Shown: one piece after another, positions 21,507 through 35,880 of the stretch
Layout: the number at the start of each line of letters is the position of its first letter
Position numbering within the stretch: position 1 is the first letter of the stretch
Source: Sitta carolinensis
Lineage: Eukaryota > Chordata > Aves > Passeriformes > Sittidae
Length of the DNA stretch: 64,000 nt
Direction: 5' to 3'
Assembly (NCBI GenBank): GCA_032173965.1
Contig: JAVUNC010000019.1
Location: forward strand, 15,120,234-15,184,233
Notes under the pieces: generated by a model
Seen by the model: only the letters and a program-made list of their open reading frames with translations
What the model was told of the DNA's origin: nothing
Database searches by the model: none
Made by a program: the position numbers and the translations under genes

Positions 21507-24500
21507 AAACCAAAACCCAACAAACCGCTATCAAATTCACAGTAAATAGTCACATTTTCTGACATCTTACTTCCATTCTACCCTTTAAAATTCTGAAACT
21601 AAACTTCAGAGGACTTGCAATGCTCTCAGCACAGAAGTATTTCTAAGTGCTCTTGAGCTGCAGCCATCCATTCTTACAGCTTATATTGTTTTGAAAGCCC
21701 TACAGACCTGTTAAATTTACATTATAAAGTCATCCAAGTGAATATTGTGAGTAAGGCTGAAAAAGTCAAGCATGTTGACTCCAGCACTGTTCCATCTGCT
21801 ATTCATAGCTCAAAGCAAGGTTCTTGTATTTCTTTTATATGGGCCTAATTTCATTCACTCAAGCACATTTGGAAAAACAGCATCCGACAGCACTCATGCA
21901 AGAAAAGGCTGGTCACATATTTAAATTGCCTTTTCTCACAAGTTAAAGGCTGCTCCTACACACAGGCATCACTTCATTTAAGCAGATTTAAGTGTATGAG
22001 AACAGCAGGACTGAACCTGATGGGCACAGCAGAAATTGTATCTAAGCTTTTTATGTTTTTGGTCATTAAACACCCAGACCATCAGCAGCAAGGCACCACC
22101 TGATGGAGACAGCAGAGGAGCACTGAGAGCTGCGATGGCATTTCTCAGCTCACTCCTAACTGCATCAGGCCCTCAGCAGGTCAGTTATCCTCTACCTCAG
22201 CTTTGGCTCTACTAACAAATGGCATAAGAAATAATACTTAGAACTTCCCAACCCTTCTTCGAGACTGGATTTCCTCTTTTTCCTAGATGTCATGTGTCCA
22301 GGGTCATAAAACTGAGACGAAAGAGCCATAACTTGTAACAGTGCAAACTGCTGCTCTGCTTCTGAGTTTATCAACTTCCTAATGCTCCTATAAATAGTGC
22401 TTTGTTTGTCAGGATGTGTATTCCTACCACACAGCACAGTCAGCCTGCAGGGGAAGAGAAAAGTATCAGCAGCGAGCATCATCTATTCTGTGTGTGAAAG
22501 AGTTTCTTGCAGCCTCCGAGGCCATAGACGTGGCTTAATTCCCATCAGCATTAGTGGAGCTTACTGCACAACTTATAGAGAAAAATGAAGGTTTTGTATT
22601 GGCCTGAGTAAATGGGTTGCTCTGTCTTTTGGTGCCTCTTAATGAAAAATAGCACTTCCTTCTAAGCATGCTTTGTAGTTAGACAAGTCTTTGTTGCTGC
22701 AGAGAAATGTAAATTTATGGGAATAACAAAACAAATTGATTAGTGACATGGAAACCACTTAATTCTTGCTTCCCAGATGGGAGACTGTTAAGCAACCATT
22801 TAACCTATTTTTCAGGAAAATGCTGAGATGCTGAAAACTCAAAATTATCATATTTAACTTTTACCTGCCTGCAAAACTCCAGCCTTCTCACAGCCCTACA
22901 TGGGGTGAACTGTGCAGCTCTGTTCCTAGAGCACAAAATGGGCTGTGCTACTACGAGGGGAAGGACCAATATTCTAATTTAAGACAGCTACTAACTGGTG
23001 TTTTACATTATCCAGCCAACTAAAGGCAGAATAAATTATGTTTTTTGAGTACAGTCTATGCAAATCCAAATACCTAAGAGTCCAAAAAGCAGAGTGTATG
23101 AATGTATGAAACCATGTTATCCTTACCTATGCAATTACACGGCTGTGCACAAAACATGCACAATTACCTGGTCCCTATTTTTACATACAAAATCACACAC
23201 AGCCTACATAACTCTGAGTAGTTCTAGGGCAAACAACCTGCACTGATCAAAAAGGCTTAATTCACATTGACATGTAAACACTATTCCCAACACATCCAAA
23301 CATGACAAACAGGCATCAGCCACATGGTTTCCCCAATTTTGCAGTTTCCTATAAGCAAACAGAAGAGACTAATCCACAGGCATTTTAGAGTGGAATGTGG
23401 AATTACAATTTATAGATAATTTTACAATATGCCAATATAAAACAGTCCCTTCCTGACCAATCTGCCATACATTTATCATTCTCCTACAAAAAGCTCAGTA
23501 TTTTAAAACAGAAATACAATAGCAAAATATTGAATTGACACTTATAATAAAATGCATTTGATTAAGACTTAATAAAGTAGTCTGTATAATACCAGTGAAT
23601 AATGCATCATAAGATAAAGGCAGACATAAAGCAAATAAGGGTGTCAAATCTAATTCTAATGTGCATTTTTCAGCCATATTACTTATTTTATTACTGGATT
23701 TTGAAACACAAACTGAAATTCAATAAGCTTTTTTTAAGCAAATAACAATAAATTCCTTGAAGAAATTTACCTGATTTAGCCATGTTGCTAAGTTAAAATC
23801 AATGTAAAAATTTCCAGAAAAATTATTATGTTCCTTGTGTGAATTCATACTCTGAACAGTGTGGCTTAGAAACAACATTTCATGAAAATTTTGACAAATA
23901 AAGAGTGGTTTTGAGGTTTTTTTTCTGTCCTGTGCATTGGGAAAAAACTGAAATAAAAGAATGAACATTAAAATATGCAATTGATTAATTTTTTTAGCTA
24001 GAATAAGTTTTTCAAAACTCTTTTCTTAATATTCAGCATGAGCCTTCCCAAAATGACAAGCCATAAACTATTTGTCTTGATAAATGACATTGCACACAGG
24101 GGATGTCAAAGCACCCATGCAAACACATAAATGTATCTTTTTCCATACTAGCAGCAGGCTGGCTGAATAACAACAGTAAAGCCAAAAAAATACCTTCCTG
24201 TTAATTAAAATTTAAAGATATTTGCAAAGGCAAATATTTGTATTCAAAGTCAATCACATATTGCTTGGAAAATATATGTTATAGTCAAGTTGGAAGTTTC
24301 AGAGGTGAGGTGCCCAGGGCATCTCAAATTCCACCAAATCTCCTGAACAATTCCCAACTAAAATTCTCACTAGACCTTCAACAGGAAGTTAACAACAGCA
24401 CGTAGAAAAAAAAATTATTAAATTAGAAGATGACTGACACTGCAGACTTCTCCTACAAGCCAGGTTGGCTCAGAAACCTCTGGCAGGGCAGCAAAGCAGC

Positions 24501-25215
24501 TCTGCAGCACACAGGAGCTGGAAATGGACCTGGCTGGCCCAAACACTGCCCTTCTGCTTTCATGGGCTTCCAAACTCTGCAGGAACAAACCCCACACAAG
24601 GAAGGATCTCCACGGCTTGTATCAGTCCCATTTCACCTTTAGGGCCTCAGGGTCTGGGGGTGAGATAAACATGCCAGAGAGGGAACTTGCCCTTGGATCA
24701 GGTATCAGAGAAAATCAAGACAAAGCACTGACACTCTCAAGCATTTACTCTGGTAACAAGGCTCCAATTGCCTCCTGCTGCAGCAGAGCTCTCCTTAGGG
24801 GCAGGAGTGAGCCAAGACACAGGCTCTCAGTTAATAACATGGAAAGGGTCCTGGTTTAGTCCCCTTTAGAGCCCTGCCATCCTGACTGTGCCTACAGGCA
24901 GCTCCTGCTGGGGGCTCCCACTGCAGACCCTGCCTGCTGGTTCTCTGCTGCTGCACTGGCACTGCAGGGATCAGTTTGCAGACTGACCACAGGCTGGCAC
25001 CCAGCTCTGCTGGGACTGACAGCCTCCAGCCCCATCACACCCACACTGACCTCACAGCTGATCTCCTACAGCAGCAGCTCTCTCCCTTGGTTCACTCTGC
25101 TTTGTGTCTCTCTGGATCTTTCCTTCTTTCCTCCTCCAGGCCCCCTTTCTCCAGATCTTCATCAAACCTCCCTGTCCACCAACCCACCCCTTTTATCCCA
25201 CTAATCTTCATTAGA

Positions 25216-25276
25216 CACAGGTGATAGCAATTAAGGGCAAGGCTGCTCCTCTCCTTCGGTAATTAGCACACCTGTG
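25216..25276. repeat. Imperfect inverted repeat
   Basis: CACAGGTG (25216-25223) pairs with CACCTGTG (25269-25276), and AATTA (25229-25233) pairs with TAATT (25260-25264), with a small mismatch between and about 26 bases of loop. Both outer words contain E-box cores (CAGGTG/CACCTG), so this could equally be a pair of E-boxes. Confidence 0.6.
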
Positions 25277-26684
25277 ACTTAGCAGGGGTGAGGTCACCTG
25301 CAGCTTCCCAACGGGCTTTTTTTTTTTTTCCACTCTGGAGAGGCTTCCCTTAGTTCTCCAGCACAGCAGGCTTCCTCTGCCTTGCTTTCCATCACTGAAA
25401 CTCTAGCCATGCCTTTCATCTTTCTTTTCATTTGCCAAGTTAAATTTCTACTCTCCCTCTCCCATACATGCAGAAAAATACAGACAGTATCCATAAATGA
25501 CCACTCTGTGGGGGTATTAAAGCTCTTTCTTTCACCTTGTGCTTTTCTTCCTTACTCCACAGAAACTGGCACCACACGTTATTACCCTCGTGAAGCCACA
25601 TTCAACAAACAGAAGACACAAACAGCAGTTTAGATTCAAAAAACGTCACCAAGTTCCAGGATAAGCCACAAGGCCTATCTATGCTGCTGCTGAACTCAAT
25701 GACTCTTTTCACTTACTTTCAAACTTCAATAATTGCATTTGATATCATGTTAGAAGAGGTTCTGATGCACTGCAGCATTTTAGAAACCTTGCTCATAATA
25801 ATCTGAAGAGCTTTGGAAGTGCAACATTTTAAATGAAGTTTTGTTCAATACGTTATGTTGCCTCATGAAATGTTAATTTCCTTTTTCTCTGAATAAATCC
25901 CAGAATAGCAAAGGCAGATAACTGGAAAAAAATTTTCCATGTCTCTGCTGCCTGCTTGCTTGTTATTTTAAGCATTCTCTAATCTAAAATGTTTCTTGAC
26001 TTTCTTGGTAAAAGGAAACTCTGTCCCATACCAGAAAGGTCCTGAAGAAGAGAACGCTGGAAAACCTGAGGCTCCCAGAGAATGGACCTCTTGGCCTAAA
26101 TGAGCACAGTCCACTTCTTCCCTGAGCCCTCTGCACGCCACACATTTCCTACTTGCACATTTAATTCCATGTACACCTGCAGAGAAAGCCCCAGTGTAAC
26201 AGTTTTCCCCCACTCTGTGTTGAAATGGAGCCTTTTAGTGATGAGCAAAGCTCTTTCATTTTAGTAATAAAAAAATTTCTATTGCTTCTCTCCAATCTAT
26301 ATAATGGAGGGGTAGGAACAGCCCCAAAGTATTATTTATAAACTCTTAGTCCTGTAAAACTCCAAAGGAGGAACAAAAGCATCATTGTTTGAAATTATTA
26401 GCCCTGAAACAAGTACAGGGAAGATTTGCTTCTGACTGTTTGCCAGGAGTGGAGCAGTACACACAACTCCAGCCCTGAGTCATTGAGCCACATCCTGGGA
26501 AGTCCTGCTCAAGTGGGTATTGCCTGATTTTAATGCAAATTTAAATTTATTGGCTGAAAACCAGATCAACATCCCCCCACCCCGTTTTTCAGCAACCTCC
26601 TATCTGAGTGAGCCTTACTCAGAAGAAAGAACAGGGTATCAAAGCACTGCATGAGGAGCTGCTTATGTAAACTAAACTTAATTA

Positions 26685-26774
26685 ATCTCAGAATAGCTTG
26701 GGCTGGAAAGGACCTCAAGGCCCATCCAGCTCCAACTGCTCTGCCATGGGCAGAAATACTTTCCACTACACCAT
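26685..26774 (-). mobile_element. CR1 LINE 3' fragment, minus strand
   Basis: This is the reverse complement of the CR1 3' region: 'tctcagaatagcttgggctg', 'gaaaggacctcaaggcccat', 'ccagctccaactgctctgcc', then 'atgggcagaaatactttcca' and 'ctacacca'. The terminal tail faces left, so the element is on the minus strand. Moderately diverged. It is part of the 103-codon minus-strand frame overlapping it, which is therefore not a gene. Confidence 0.9.
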
Positions 26775-27364
26775 GAGTCCTCCTTCCACTATTTGCCTGA
26801 AGTACAGGAAGATGTGCTAAAACACAGAAATGTGTTACATTTTGACCATGAAGCCCAGCCTCTAAACCAGTAAGCACAGGCTGTCTGAGCAGCTTTCTCT
26901 CTCCCCGTCACCTCCAGAGCACAAACCAGCCCAGGAGAGCAGCAGGGGTAGCCTGAGGCTTCTCTCCAATTCCTATGCACAGCCCTGTGTGCTGCTTCAA
27001 TTTCCAAGGCAAAAAAAATTACAACAGACTTACAGATTGCAGATTGTAGTGCCTGCAGCTTAAAATGAATTTCAGTGCATTTTCTCAAGGAACTACCACA
27101 AGAAGTAACTAATGCACATTTCAAGTAGCTCTCTTGGCAAAAGCAAGAAAAAAAAAAAATCACCAAAGGGTCAGAGAAATTTGGAGCTGGAAGATATTTT
27201 GTAGTCTCAATCTTTCTATGGAAATACATTTCCATTATAACTCTGACAGAAATATATTTGCATATCTACAAGGCTGCTTTAGATCAATAGATAAGTATAT
27301 ATAAATTCTCTTCTATAAAGGAAATTTCAAATAAAATGATTTTAAGTCTATGACTTAGAAAAAG

Positions 27365-27393
27365 GGTTTTGGACATCCAAGGTTTTGGACATC
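27365..27393. repeat. 13-bp direct repeat, period 16
   Basis: 'ggttttggacatc' occurs at 27365-27377 and 27381-27393, separated by 3 bases. A small local duplication. Confidence 0.9.
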
Positions 27394-27517
27394 TTTGCTT
27401 CAAATGGAACCAATTGCTTCTTGAGCTCTTCCCACATGACACAGAAAATTAATGACTACTATATTTTTAAACTGAAACCTTTTAATATGAAAGGCCAACA
27501 CTCCATCCTTATCTTTT

Positions 27518-27519
<2 letters not shown>

Positions 27520-27548
<29 letters not shown>
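27520..27548. repeat. Pure T run, 29 bases
   Basis: An uninterrupted T run preceded by 'atctttttc'. It gives the poly-Phe core of an overlapping 67-codon frame, which is not a gene. Confidence 0.95.
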
Positions 27549-27551
<3 letters not shown>

Positions 27552-30500
27552 GGAGACAATTGCTGCACTTTCTCCTATTAATTCATGATTTCTACACTTC
27601 CTACAAAGTCTCTTTTCTTCTCTGGAATAGGCAGTTTAGCTGTGAGTGAGCAGCCTCAGCACTGACTCAGATCTACTGCTCCACACCCCAAATCCAGGCG
27701 TGCATTTCCGAGCTCCATGCTCACGTGGGCACTTTTCCCACCTTCATCATACTGAGGACACTGTGGCTAGCAAAACATAACTCCAAAAATACTGTTGATT
27801 TTAGAAGCCTTACACACTCTCTCCTGATGAAGCCCACAATAGCTTTCATGCCACAGCAACTGGCTGAGAGTTCCCTGGACATTTCTACCCTTCAGATCCT
27901 GGTTGGTTTTGTCCTCACAGCAAGATTCCCTCCAATCTTACACATAAATACGAAAAAAATAACCTGGCACTTCTACCCTAACCCATCATAAAATAAAGGA
28001 GTAATTTTGCACAAAAATGTCAATAACCTCTTTAAGCAAAAAATTCAGTCCTATTCCAGAAGCTTGTTCTGCAGAGCTGCTCCAGCTCCCAGCAGTTAAA
28101 ATGGAGCTGGACCTGGCAGGGTGTGTGGACACCCCAGGTTCTTCCTCTCCTTGAAGGGCAGTGAAACTGGCCACTGATTTAAAACCTTGTAGTACAAATT
28201 ACAGTTAATATTTCAAACCTTCACTAAGACGATCAGATAGACAGAATATTTAATTAATCCCGTTCCTAACACAATTTCTTCTGAATTGTCAGGAACAACC
28301 AGCAAATGACAAGCTCTACATCATTAGTCTTTCTTGTGATTGTTTTCAAAACAACTAAATTGTGATCACCAGAGGCCTAAAATACTGCTGGTCTTATTGA
28401 TTATTGCTGTGCAAAGACATTTTTCTTTCCTGTGTTCTCTTCCCAGCTTTGCACACAGAGATAATTAAGCAGCAAGACAGAGCAGTGCTGATGATACACA
28501 CCCCAGCTGGGCAGCAAGGCTCCAGGTGAAGCCCAGCACCTTTGGGATGTACAGGTGTGAATTCTCCCACTGCCACAGCTCACTCTGAATCAAAACACCA
28601 CAAATCCAGGCCATAATGGAAAAAACCCCAAGCAGATTAAATGGCTTCTATTGGAAATACACCTCCAGAAGTGTTTTATGAGCATTGATCTGTCAGGTTC
28701 TCAATCAGATTTTAATTTTTTTTAATTTTATCTTCAAACAAATCTTGTTTAAAATGATATTTATTGAATTGGGCTTGACTATTCTGAGAACTTACAGTTT
28801 TGTGTCATGAAAAATGAAAAATTTCTGTCTGCGCACAGCCATGCTCTTACTCCTTTGACTGGTAGTTGAAAAAGAAGTTGCTTAATTACACAGAAATGTC
28901 ATTGAGATGTTCCTTATGCACAAGAAACAAAAGAATTACAGTGCAATAAACCAAGCAAGAAAACAAGTCCCAAGATGAAAGAATGGTTCTCTGTATGAAG
29001 CATTTTTGTGGTTTGTTTGGGTTTTTTCTAACGACCTGGGGCTACATTCATCCAACTTCTCTCCTGTTTTCCATTGCAAATTCATGTGGGAATTAATGCT
29101 GCTCCAGCCCACGGTGTGGAAACGGAGATTCCACCCCAGCATGTTCCCACATGTAGGAGTGGCACCAGGCTCACCCAGTGCTCCTGCTGAAGGGCAAACC
29201 CTCCAAATCTGAGAGGTGATGAGAAGGAACCCCAGCAAGATGACCAAGGAGGTTTCAAACACGGCTCACACAAAACACTGACAGGGTCTGTGCATTGTGT
29301 GACCCGCACCAAGGGAAAAAACCAAACAAAACACAAGCTTTAAACAACCAATTCCCCTCATCTTTGCAAACACAGACCCAAAACAGATGGGAAATCTGCC
29401 CTTCAATTCATCCTGGATCAGGGAATCTCAACAGTTCATGGATCTGCTGTGGGGGTATATGCGTTTCTATGGTATACATGAAAAAACTGCCCGACCTCTG
29501 CAACTAGACATTTTAACTAGTAGTTAATCCAAAATGTATTTCTGTTGGCAGTACTAATTTTCTCTAGAATCCGTGTGCATAAGCTATTAAAAGTTTAGAT
29601 AATTTACAAAAAATATTCTCCTGTGCATTTAACAAGCAAATCATGTGGCTGAACAGGGAATAAATGTGATTAAATGCAAAACTGGAAAAAACCCTAGCTA
29701 CTTAGCAGACCTGATCTGTAATTTTCTAACCTCCACAACTAAACAGATTTCAGTACAACTTCAACTTGTTTTATTTAAATTTCATACTATCTTTAATAAG
29801 TTATGAGCGTAATTGTATGCACAAATGTTCTTCATTATGGCACCACCAGAAAAAATTCTGCCTCTTTCAGATTGCTGTAAACATCATTAAATTTCAGCTT
29901 CCTATAATGTTTTATAAAGTAATATGCAAATTTCACTCACGGTACTCAAAATTTCATGTGATGTATAAAACAGTAAAAGGATTTGTCTCTACTTGTTAAG
30001 GATAGCAACTTGTTAGTGTGTCATGATACAGCATTAAAAATTAAACAATTGTATATTTTGCAAGACTTGCTCATCTATAAAATAAATTCATATATGAAAA
30101 ACATACGGGAAATTTGAGTGTTTCAGAACAAATCCTTCAACAGAAATATTATTTGCAGTATTTTAACCCATGACAAAGACATGACACTTCCCACCTAATG
30201 CTTTTCTCTAAACATGATCAGCAGTTTCAGAGAACATACAAGAAAGCTGACAAATCCAAGAGAAGCTCAGAACAAAGCATTAGGCAACCTCTCGAATTAA
30301 ATACTAGATCTCTTCCATACTTCCACATGCTTTTGCCCTGACCCTCGAAGCCAAACCAGAACACAGTACGTTCTGTGCCAATGCAATGTGATCATCCCTG
30401 CTGTGCAAAGGATGACCATGGTAATCCCCATTTTGGCATGCACATTCTGTAGCAGGACAAGAGCAACATCCAAATCCCTCCATCCAAATCAGAGGCAACA

Positions 30501-33500
30501 GTGATAGATGTGAAGGGAATACATGCAAGACATGAAATACTTATTAGATAAACCTCTGCTCGGATGGCCAGGAATGTCTGCAAAAGGATAATACCCTGTT
30601 TAGGAGATGATACAAAGGACTGAGCACATTCTCTGCCTCCTCTTCAGCTATTTATCTTCTTCCTTGGCTCAATACCATCTCCATATGAAAGAGCTGGGAA
30701 ACACACACCTAAGGCAGTACACATAGAATCTTTGAGGTGCTCAGTACTGTGCTGCACAGCACAGCTCCCCTTGCAGCACAGACCCAAACATTCTTGGGGT
30801 TGTTTTTATTATGTAGAAATAACTACATGGACACTGCTCATCTTTTCTGAACACGTATAAACATTTATGCTTAAAGGTCTTGCAACACCGCTCTTAAAAC
30901 ACCCCCAACATCAGCAAAGTAAAAAAGGATGAAGAAATGGGAAACAATGCCTTGATGTTAAAAAGAAAACAAGATAAGTCATTAAAAGGCAGACTTCCAT
31001 ATGAAGGCAGAAAAAAAGAAATGCTGAGAAAGAAAAGTGAAAAACAAGCCAGTGAAGAAGGAAATAAAATTCTCTGGGGTAACAGAACATCCAGCTAAAG
31101 GACTGCTGTGTGCAACATTGGTGTTATCCTTCACAATATGTACATTGGGACTGGTTAAAAAAAAACCCAAAAAAACAACAAAAACCCAACAAACTTACAT
31201 GAAAGCCAACAAAAAACCCTCAGAAGAGAATTCCACCTTGAGATATATCTCTGAGTGAGAAACAACTCACAAAGATGGATAACATTAGTGACAAAAAGTC
31301 ACATAGCAATTTTTGTACTATTCTATTTAAAATATTTACAGTATTTTCCAGAGCCTTAAATTAAGTTTGAGTATTTTACACCTGGAACAGGATCTTGTAA
31401 GGCACCAAAAAGTAATCTACTTCTCCTCAGTTATTTTCAAATCTTTCCAGAAGGGAGCTGTAACCAGCTTTGACTCCAGCTCACATGCAGAGAAGTCAGA
31501 AGCCATGTGCAGCCCGGATCACATTGCCACACTGCCAGTCAGGAACAATCATGTGCTGCACACTTCAATTATTATGCCTGCCCAGAAAAGCACAACTAAG
31601 AGGAAAAAGAAGGAAGAAGCAGTGAAGAGAAGAAAAGGGATAAAATTAATTTGTTTTCTGTCAATAAGCCTGTGAACCCAGCAGCCTTGTTAGCGTCTCT
31701 TTAAAAGTGCAGCAGAGCTGATACCACCTGTTTTTAATTTTCATTCCTCATGCAAGCAACTGAAATAAGTTCTTTTTAAACAAAGAATATAAAAGACATC
31801 GTTACAAATAAAACTTATTAACTCCATTTCATTTTCCTATGATAAAACGCACAAAGAAATGAGAAACAAAACACTTGAGACATGAAAAAATAACAACCAA
31901 CAACTTGAAGCTCCTTACTTCAAGGTTAATGTGAATGAAATTTACTCAAGTTGAACATCACACCAATTACAAACCAAAAAAACCCACTAAGCTCTGATTT
32001 CTAACAATAGAGGTAGACACACTGTTTCCAGAATACTCATTATATACAGATTTAGGTTGCTCCAGGGACTGATTAAGACTAGAGATATTCTATCAATACC
32101 ATTAAGCTCACTAAGATGCAGTTCTCCCTCAATGCATTTATACCATCAAAAATGAGGACACAACTACAAATGTTGCAAAGTACCACATAATGTTGTGATT
32201 GCTCTTTTGTCTCAAAACTCTAAGGTAAACCATTTTAAGCATCAACTACAACAGACACAAAATGATCTTACATAGATAAAGCCCAGCAACACAGAGAAGG
32301 AAGTCCTTGGCAAGTCCCTGATATAGCTGGTCCATTATTTTAAGGGTTTGGACAGAAACCAAGAAAAATGTATAAAAGTGTACAGTATCTAAAAATGCCA
32401 TCTTCAACAATGTGGCTGTGCTCTTTGAGAATATTACTCAGCCAAAGCTGTTTTTTTTTTTTTAATTATTATTTCCCTCTACACTGATAAGGTGACTTTT
32501 ATACCCAGATTGACTATTACAAGATTAGCCTATGAAGAGGCACTTCAGATTAAAAAGAAAACCTTTGTATGACCTTAAGCAACTAAAGATTAGTTCATCT
32601 TCATAGGCAATGTTTTTATCACTCCTTTGCAATGAGGAATTATTATACAAGTTTTTCTTTCTGAGGGATAACCATAATCTCGCTGAATACCATGCTCCTT
32701 TTGCTGGTGAAAAAAGTATTTGCCTTTAGAAATATAAACTTTGACTCCACAGTGAGATTTACAAGTCAAGGTATCATCCCAGCAACCTTCCCAGACAGAT
32801 GTTGTATTGATAAAACTGGGTTAAACCTGTCTACCAGAAACTACTGTATCCATTCAAGAATAAGTGCTGTTAAAAAAAAAAAAAATGGAGAAAGCAACTT
32901 AAATGCCTGTAAACAAAATTTGATCAAAAAACACTAGTATTTTCCCATTGGTAACTCTTCAAATGAACCTACAGACCTATATATGAAAGATTTAGAAGTC
33001 ATCAGTTCAATTTACTTTCTGTATTTAACAGATTATATTATTAGAATTGTCAAATTTGGACCTACTTCTTGGCATTTCAATGAAAAGATGAAGCTACCAA
33101 TCTCGGAGTATTTTGTTCACCACCTTTGGAAGATGACCTCTCCAGAACATTTCCCTCACTCATCTCCAGGTGCCAGCACAGGCAATAGCAACAAATGGCA
33201 TGCTTATTTACTAACATACCACAAACTGTTGTCTACCAATGCTAAGGAGGTGGATAAGTAAGTGGATAAGCACTAAGTAAGGATTTTTAATTTGCACAGC
33301 TGGAAACATCTGTTGCTCTGAACTGACGTATACACTGCCAGATGCCAACATTTCCAGTGATGGGTCAACCAACTAGAAACACCCAAAGGAAAGAAGACCA
33401 GGGTGGGAAAACTCTGTAATTTCTGGTGGGATGACACATCTCTCCTTTAAACTGGACTGTTCAAGCAGTGGTGAGGACCACAGGTACCTGCTGCCTTGCA

Positions 33501-33960
33501 GAGAGGTGGAAGAGATCAGCTCTTGATGGGACACAAGAGGGAGATCCTTCCTGTAGGCAGGGTGCTGCTGGAAAATGCCCTACCATCAGTCCTGTAGAGC
33601 AGATCATCCCAGAGCTAGGTGATCCGAGAGCCATGACCCCACAAGTCACCTCCTACTGCAGCAATACACAGACTTGTCTGCTCATAGCTCTGGAATAAGC
33701 AGAAACCAAGCCAAAGCAAACGTCACTCCCTGTGTGAGTGAAGCTCTCTGAACACCAAAATCATGACCTGCCCACAATCTGGAAACACACAGCAGGAGTC
33801 CAAATGTCTCACTGCTAAATAATGACATAAGGATTCCACGAAATTATTTTCCACAGATCTGAAAAATATATTCAATGTTCATGCTCATTCTGACTCAAGA
33901 AAGCACTGCTGGTGGTTTTATTAGAAATATTTACCCTTACTGGGTACAGGCAATTGTGGG

Positions 33961-33985
33961 TTTTGTTTTTTGTTTTTTGTTTTTA
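33961..33985. repeat. (TTTTTTG)n simple repeat
   Basis: T runs of 4, 6, 6 and 5 bases separated by single G. Simple repeat with no recognised element attached. Confidence 0.85.
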
Positions 33986-35880
33986 TTTAGAGTATATATT
34001 TATTTAGAGGATAATTTCCCTGTTATTCTTCCAAACAACAAGGACATTAAAATATTTTAGGTCTGGAGAATGGGGCAGTAAAAGTCTTCCTGTTTATGCA
34101 GATTGTGACAATTCTTAGAGAAAATAGGAGCAATCTCCGATGAGCTGTTTCCCATTAGTTTTGAGAGAAGTAAAATAGGATCACCCTTAGCTCGCACTAT
34201 TACTACTATCTCCTTGGGAATGTTTAGCTTCTTTAGTGAAATCAGATGTCTTCTCAGATCCCAAATCACTTTAAAGACATACAGATGGTCTAAACACTTG
34301 CTTTTTCTTTTCATCTTTCTGTCAGCCCTGTGATGGCCAGACCATTATTCATAGTATCAAGCACTTAATTCCCCTGCATTTAGAGAATCTTTCCTGGCTA
34401 CCAGTTTTTCTGCCTTTTTACAGAGATGAGCCATAGGGTTTAGATGATCATTTGTTAAATGAGCTGTTCACAAATCATGGGCGGGCAGTGGGGAGGAAGA
34501 GCAGGACTGTAATATCGAATGGGTTTGGACAGCATTGTGGCTTCCTCTAGAAGAAACAGGTAATCAAAAATCCCCTGTCACCAGCTCCCTACCTTCCTTC
34601 AGACTGTCAGGCTTCTATAGCATAACGTGGAGTAGTCAGCACATGGCAGATATTTACATATTTAAATAAAAAATATATAAATTTTAAAGTGGATACAGTA
34701 AATGAACTCATTTTCCTCGAGTTATGCACTTTACAAATTAGCAAAAGACCTTCTAAGCACATCAGGAGGAGTCATTCCCATTAAGAAGAAAAAAGCTAGT
34801 CCATTAACTACTCATGTAAACAACCAACACAGAATCCCTAAAAAGCATGGAAAATATACATAAAGGAATATGTGTATCCTGAACAGTACTCAGTGCTACA
34901 GACATTACAAACACATGGGCCAGTAGGTTTCTTACTTCTTCACAGAATCTTACCCACCAAAAGAGGAAAGATTATTCTTCTGCAAAGAGATTCTCATTAA
35001 CTTATATGAAAACTACTGCAAAATGCTGATGCAGTCAAAGAAAATTATACAATAATTATTTTCTTATTAAGAAGCAAATACATTCCTTTTGGCCTCTTAC
35101 CAAAACCACTAATTAATGTAGATGCTACATTACATTATGAAAACTGGAGAGGCAGCTCAGCCTTGCAGGGGTTTTAAGAGCTGCTCAGGTGGGATGAACA
35201 GATGAATTAACTGTTTCTGGGTGTTTTCTATTCTTCACCTCTGCATCTGCTGACTAATGTGGAGCAATCCATTCGTCATCCTCCTGCACGTCCACACAAC
35301 ATGCCAAAAGAATTCACACTAGACATTTACATGAAGATTTAACACATCAGGGGAGATACTCCCGCATTTTTAAACAGTGTCTCTTTTGCATTCTCAATTT
35401 GCTGGAATCACTCATCACTCATGACTTACACACAAGGCAACGATTCTTCCAGAGCACTGAGACTGCAGAGGAGCAGCCAATGATGCATACCTAAAAAATG
35501 CACATCCTACAGTTTCATCCTGCATTTGTTTAAGATCCAAGTGTGAAACCAGGCACACACATGCACCCACTGAAATTCTCCATTCCCATGGCCTTGAGGG
35601 AAGGGGCAAGGAAAAATATGCTTATGATTTCATCTCCAAAAGGCATCCCATTTACCGTATGATAATTGCAGTCTTATGAACAGTCAGATGAAGCTGACAA
35701 AGATTTTTCTCAAGCAAGTATGTTAAATCTAATACATTTTATGTAGAATTCAGCATTTTATTACCATATAAAAATGAAACACACACTAAAAAAAAAAAAA
35801 ATCTGTTTTCACATTCTAATACCAATGCATTCCATTAATCACACAGAGTTTGTTTTAAACTGATAGAGAGTGTGCTAAGA

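Larger units (their letters stand above)
18841..26684. other. Unassigned DNA, mostly AT-rich
   Basis: No gene or repeat family recognised in about 7.8 kb. It holds the inverted repeats at 19975-20047 and 25216-25276, a C run at 21495, a short hairpin (ATATTTGC/GCAAATAT) at 24218-24237, and a GC-richer, pyrimidine-rich part at about 24430-25200 whose overlapping frames have no domain. Confidence 0.6.
26775..35880. other. Unassigned AT-rich DNA
   Basis: About 9.1 kb with no gene, RNA or LINE copy recognised. It contains simple repeats (T run at 27520, T/G repeat at 33961), a short duplication at 27365, and 'gtggataag' repeated near 33250. The 148-codon minus frame at 26789-27235, the second longest in the window, has no recognised domain. 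Confidence 0.6.

Noticed and set aside
24430..24860. Three overlapping plus frames of 67-111 codons
   Set aside because: The region is GC-richer and several frames are open at once, as expected without coding constraint.
26566..26877. 103-codon minus frame
   Set aside because: It crosses the minus-strand CR1 tail, so the open frame reflects old repeat sequence and not a host gene.
26789..27235. 148-codon minus frame, second longest
   Set aside because: No domain or splice support; length is within chance expectation for 64 kb in six frames.
27385..27588. 67-codon plus frame with a poly-Phe core
   Set aside because: It is the translation of the 29-base T run.
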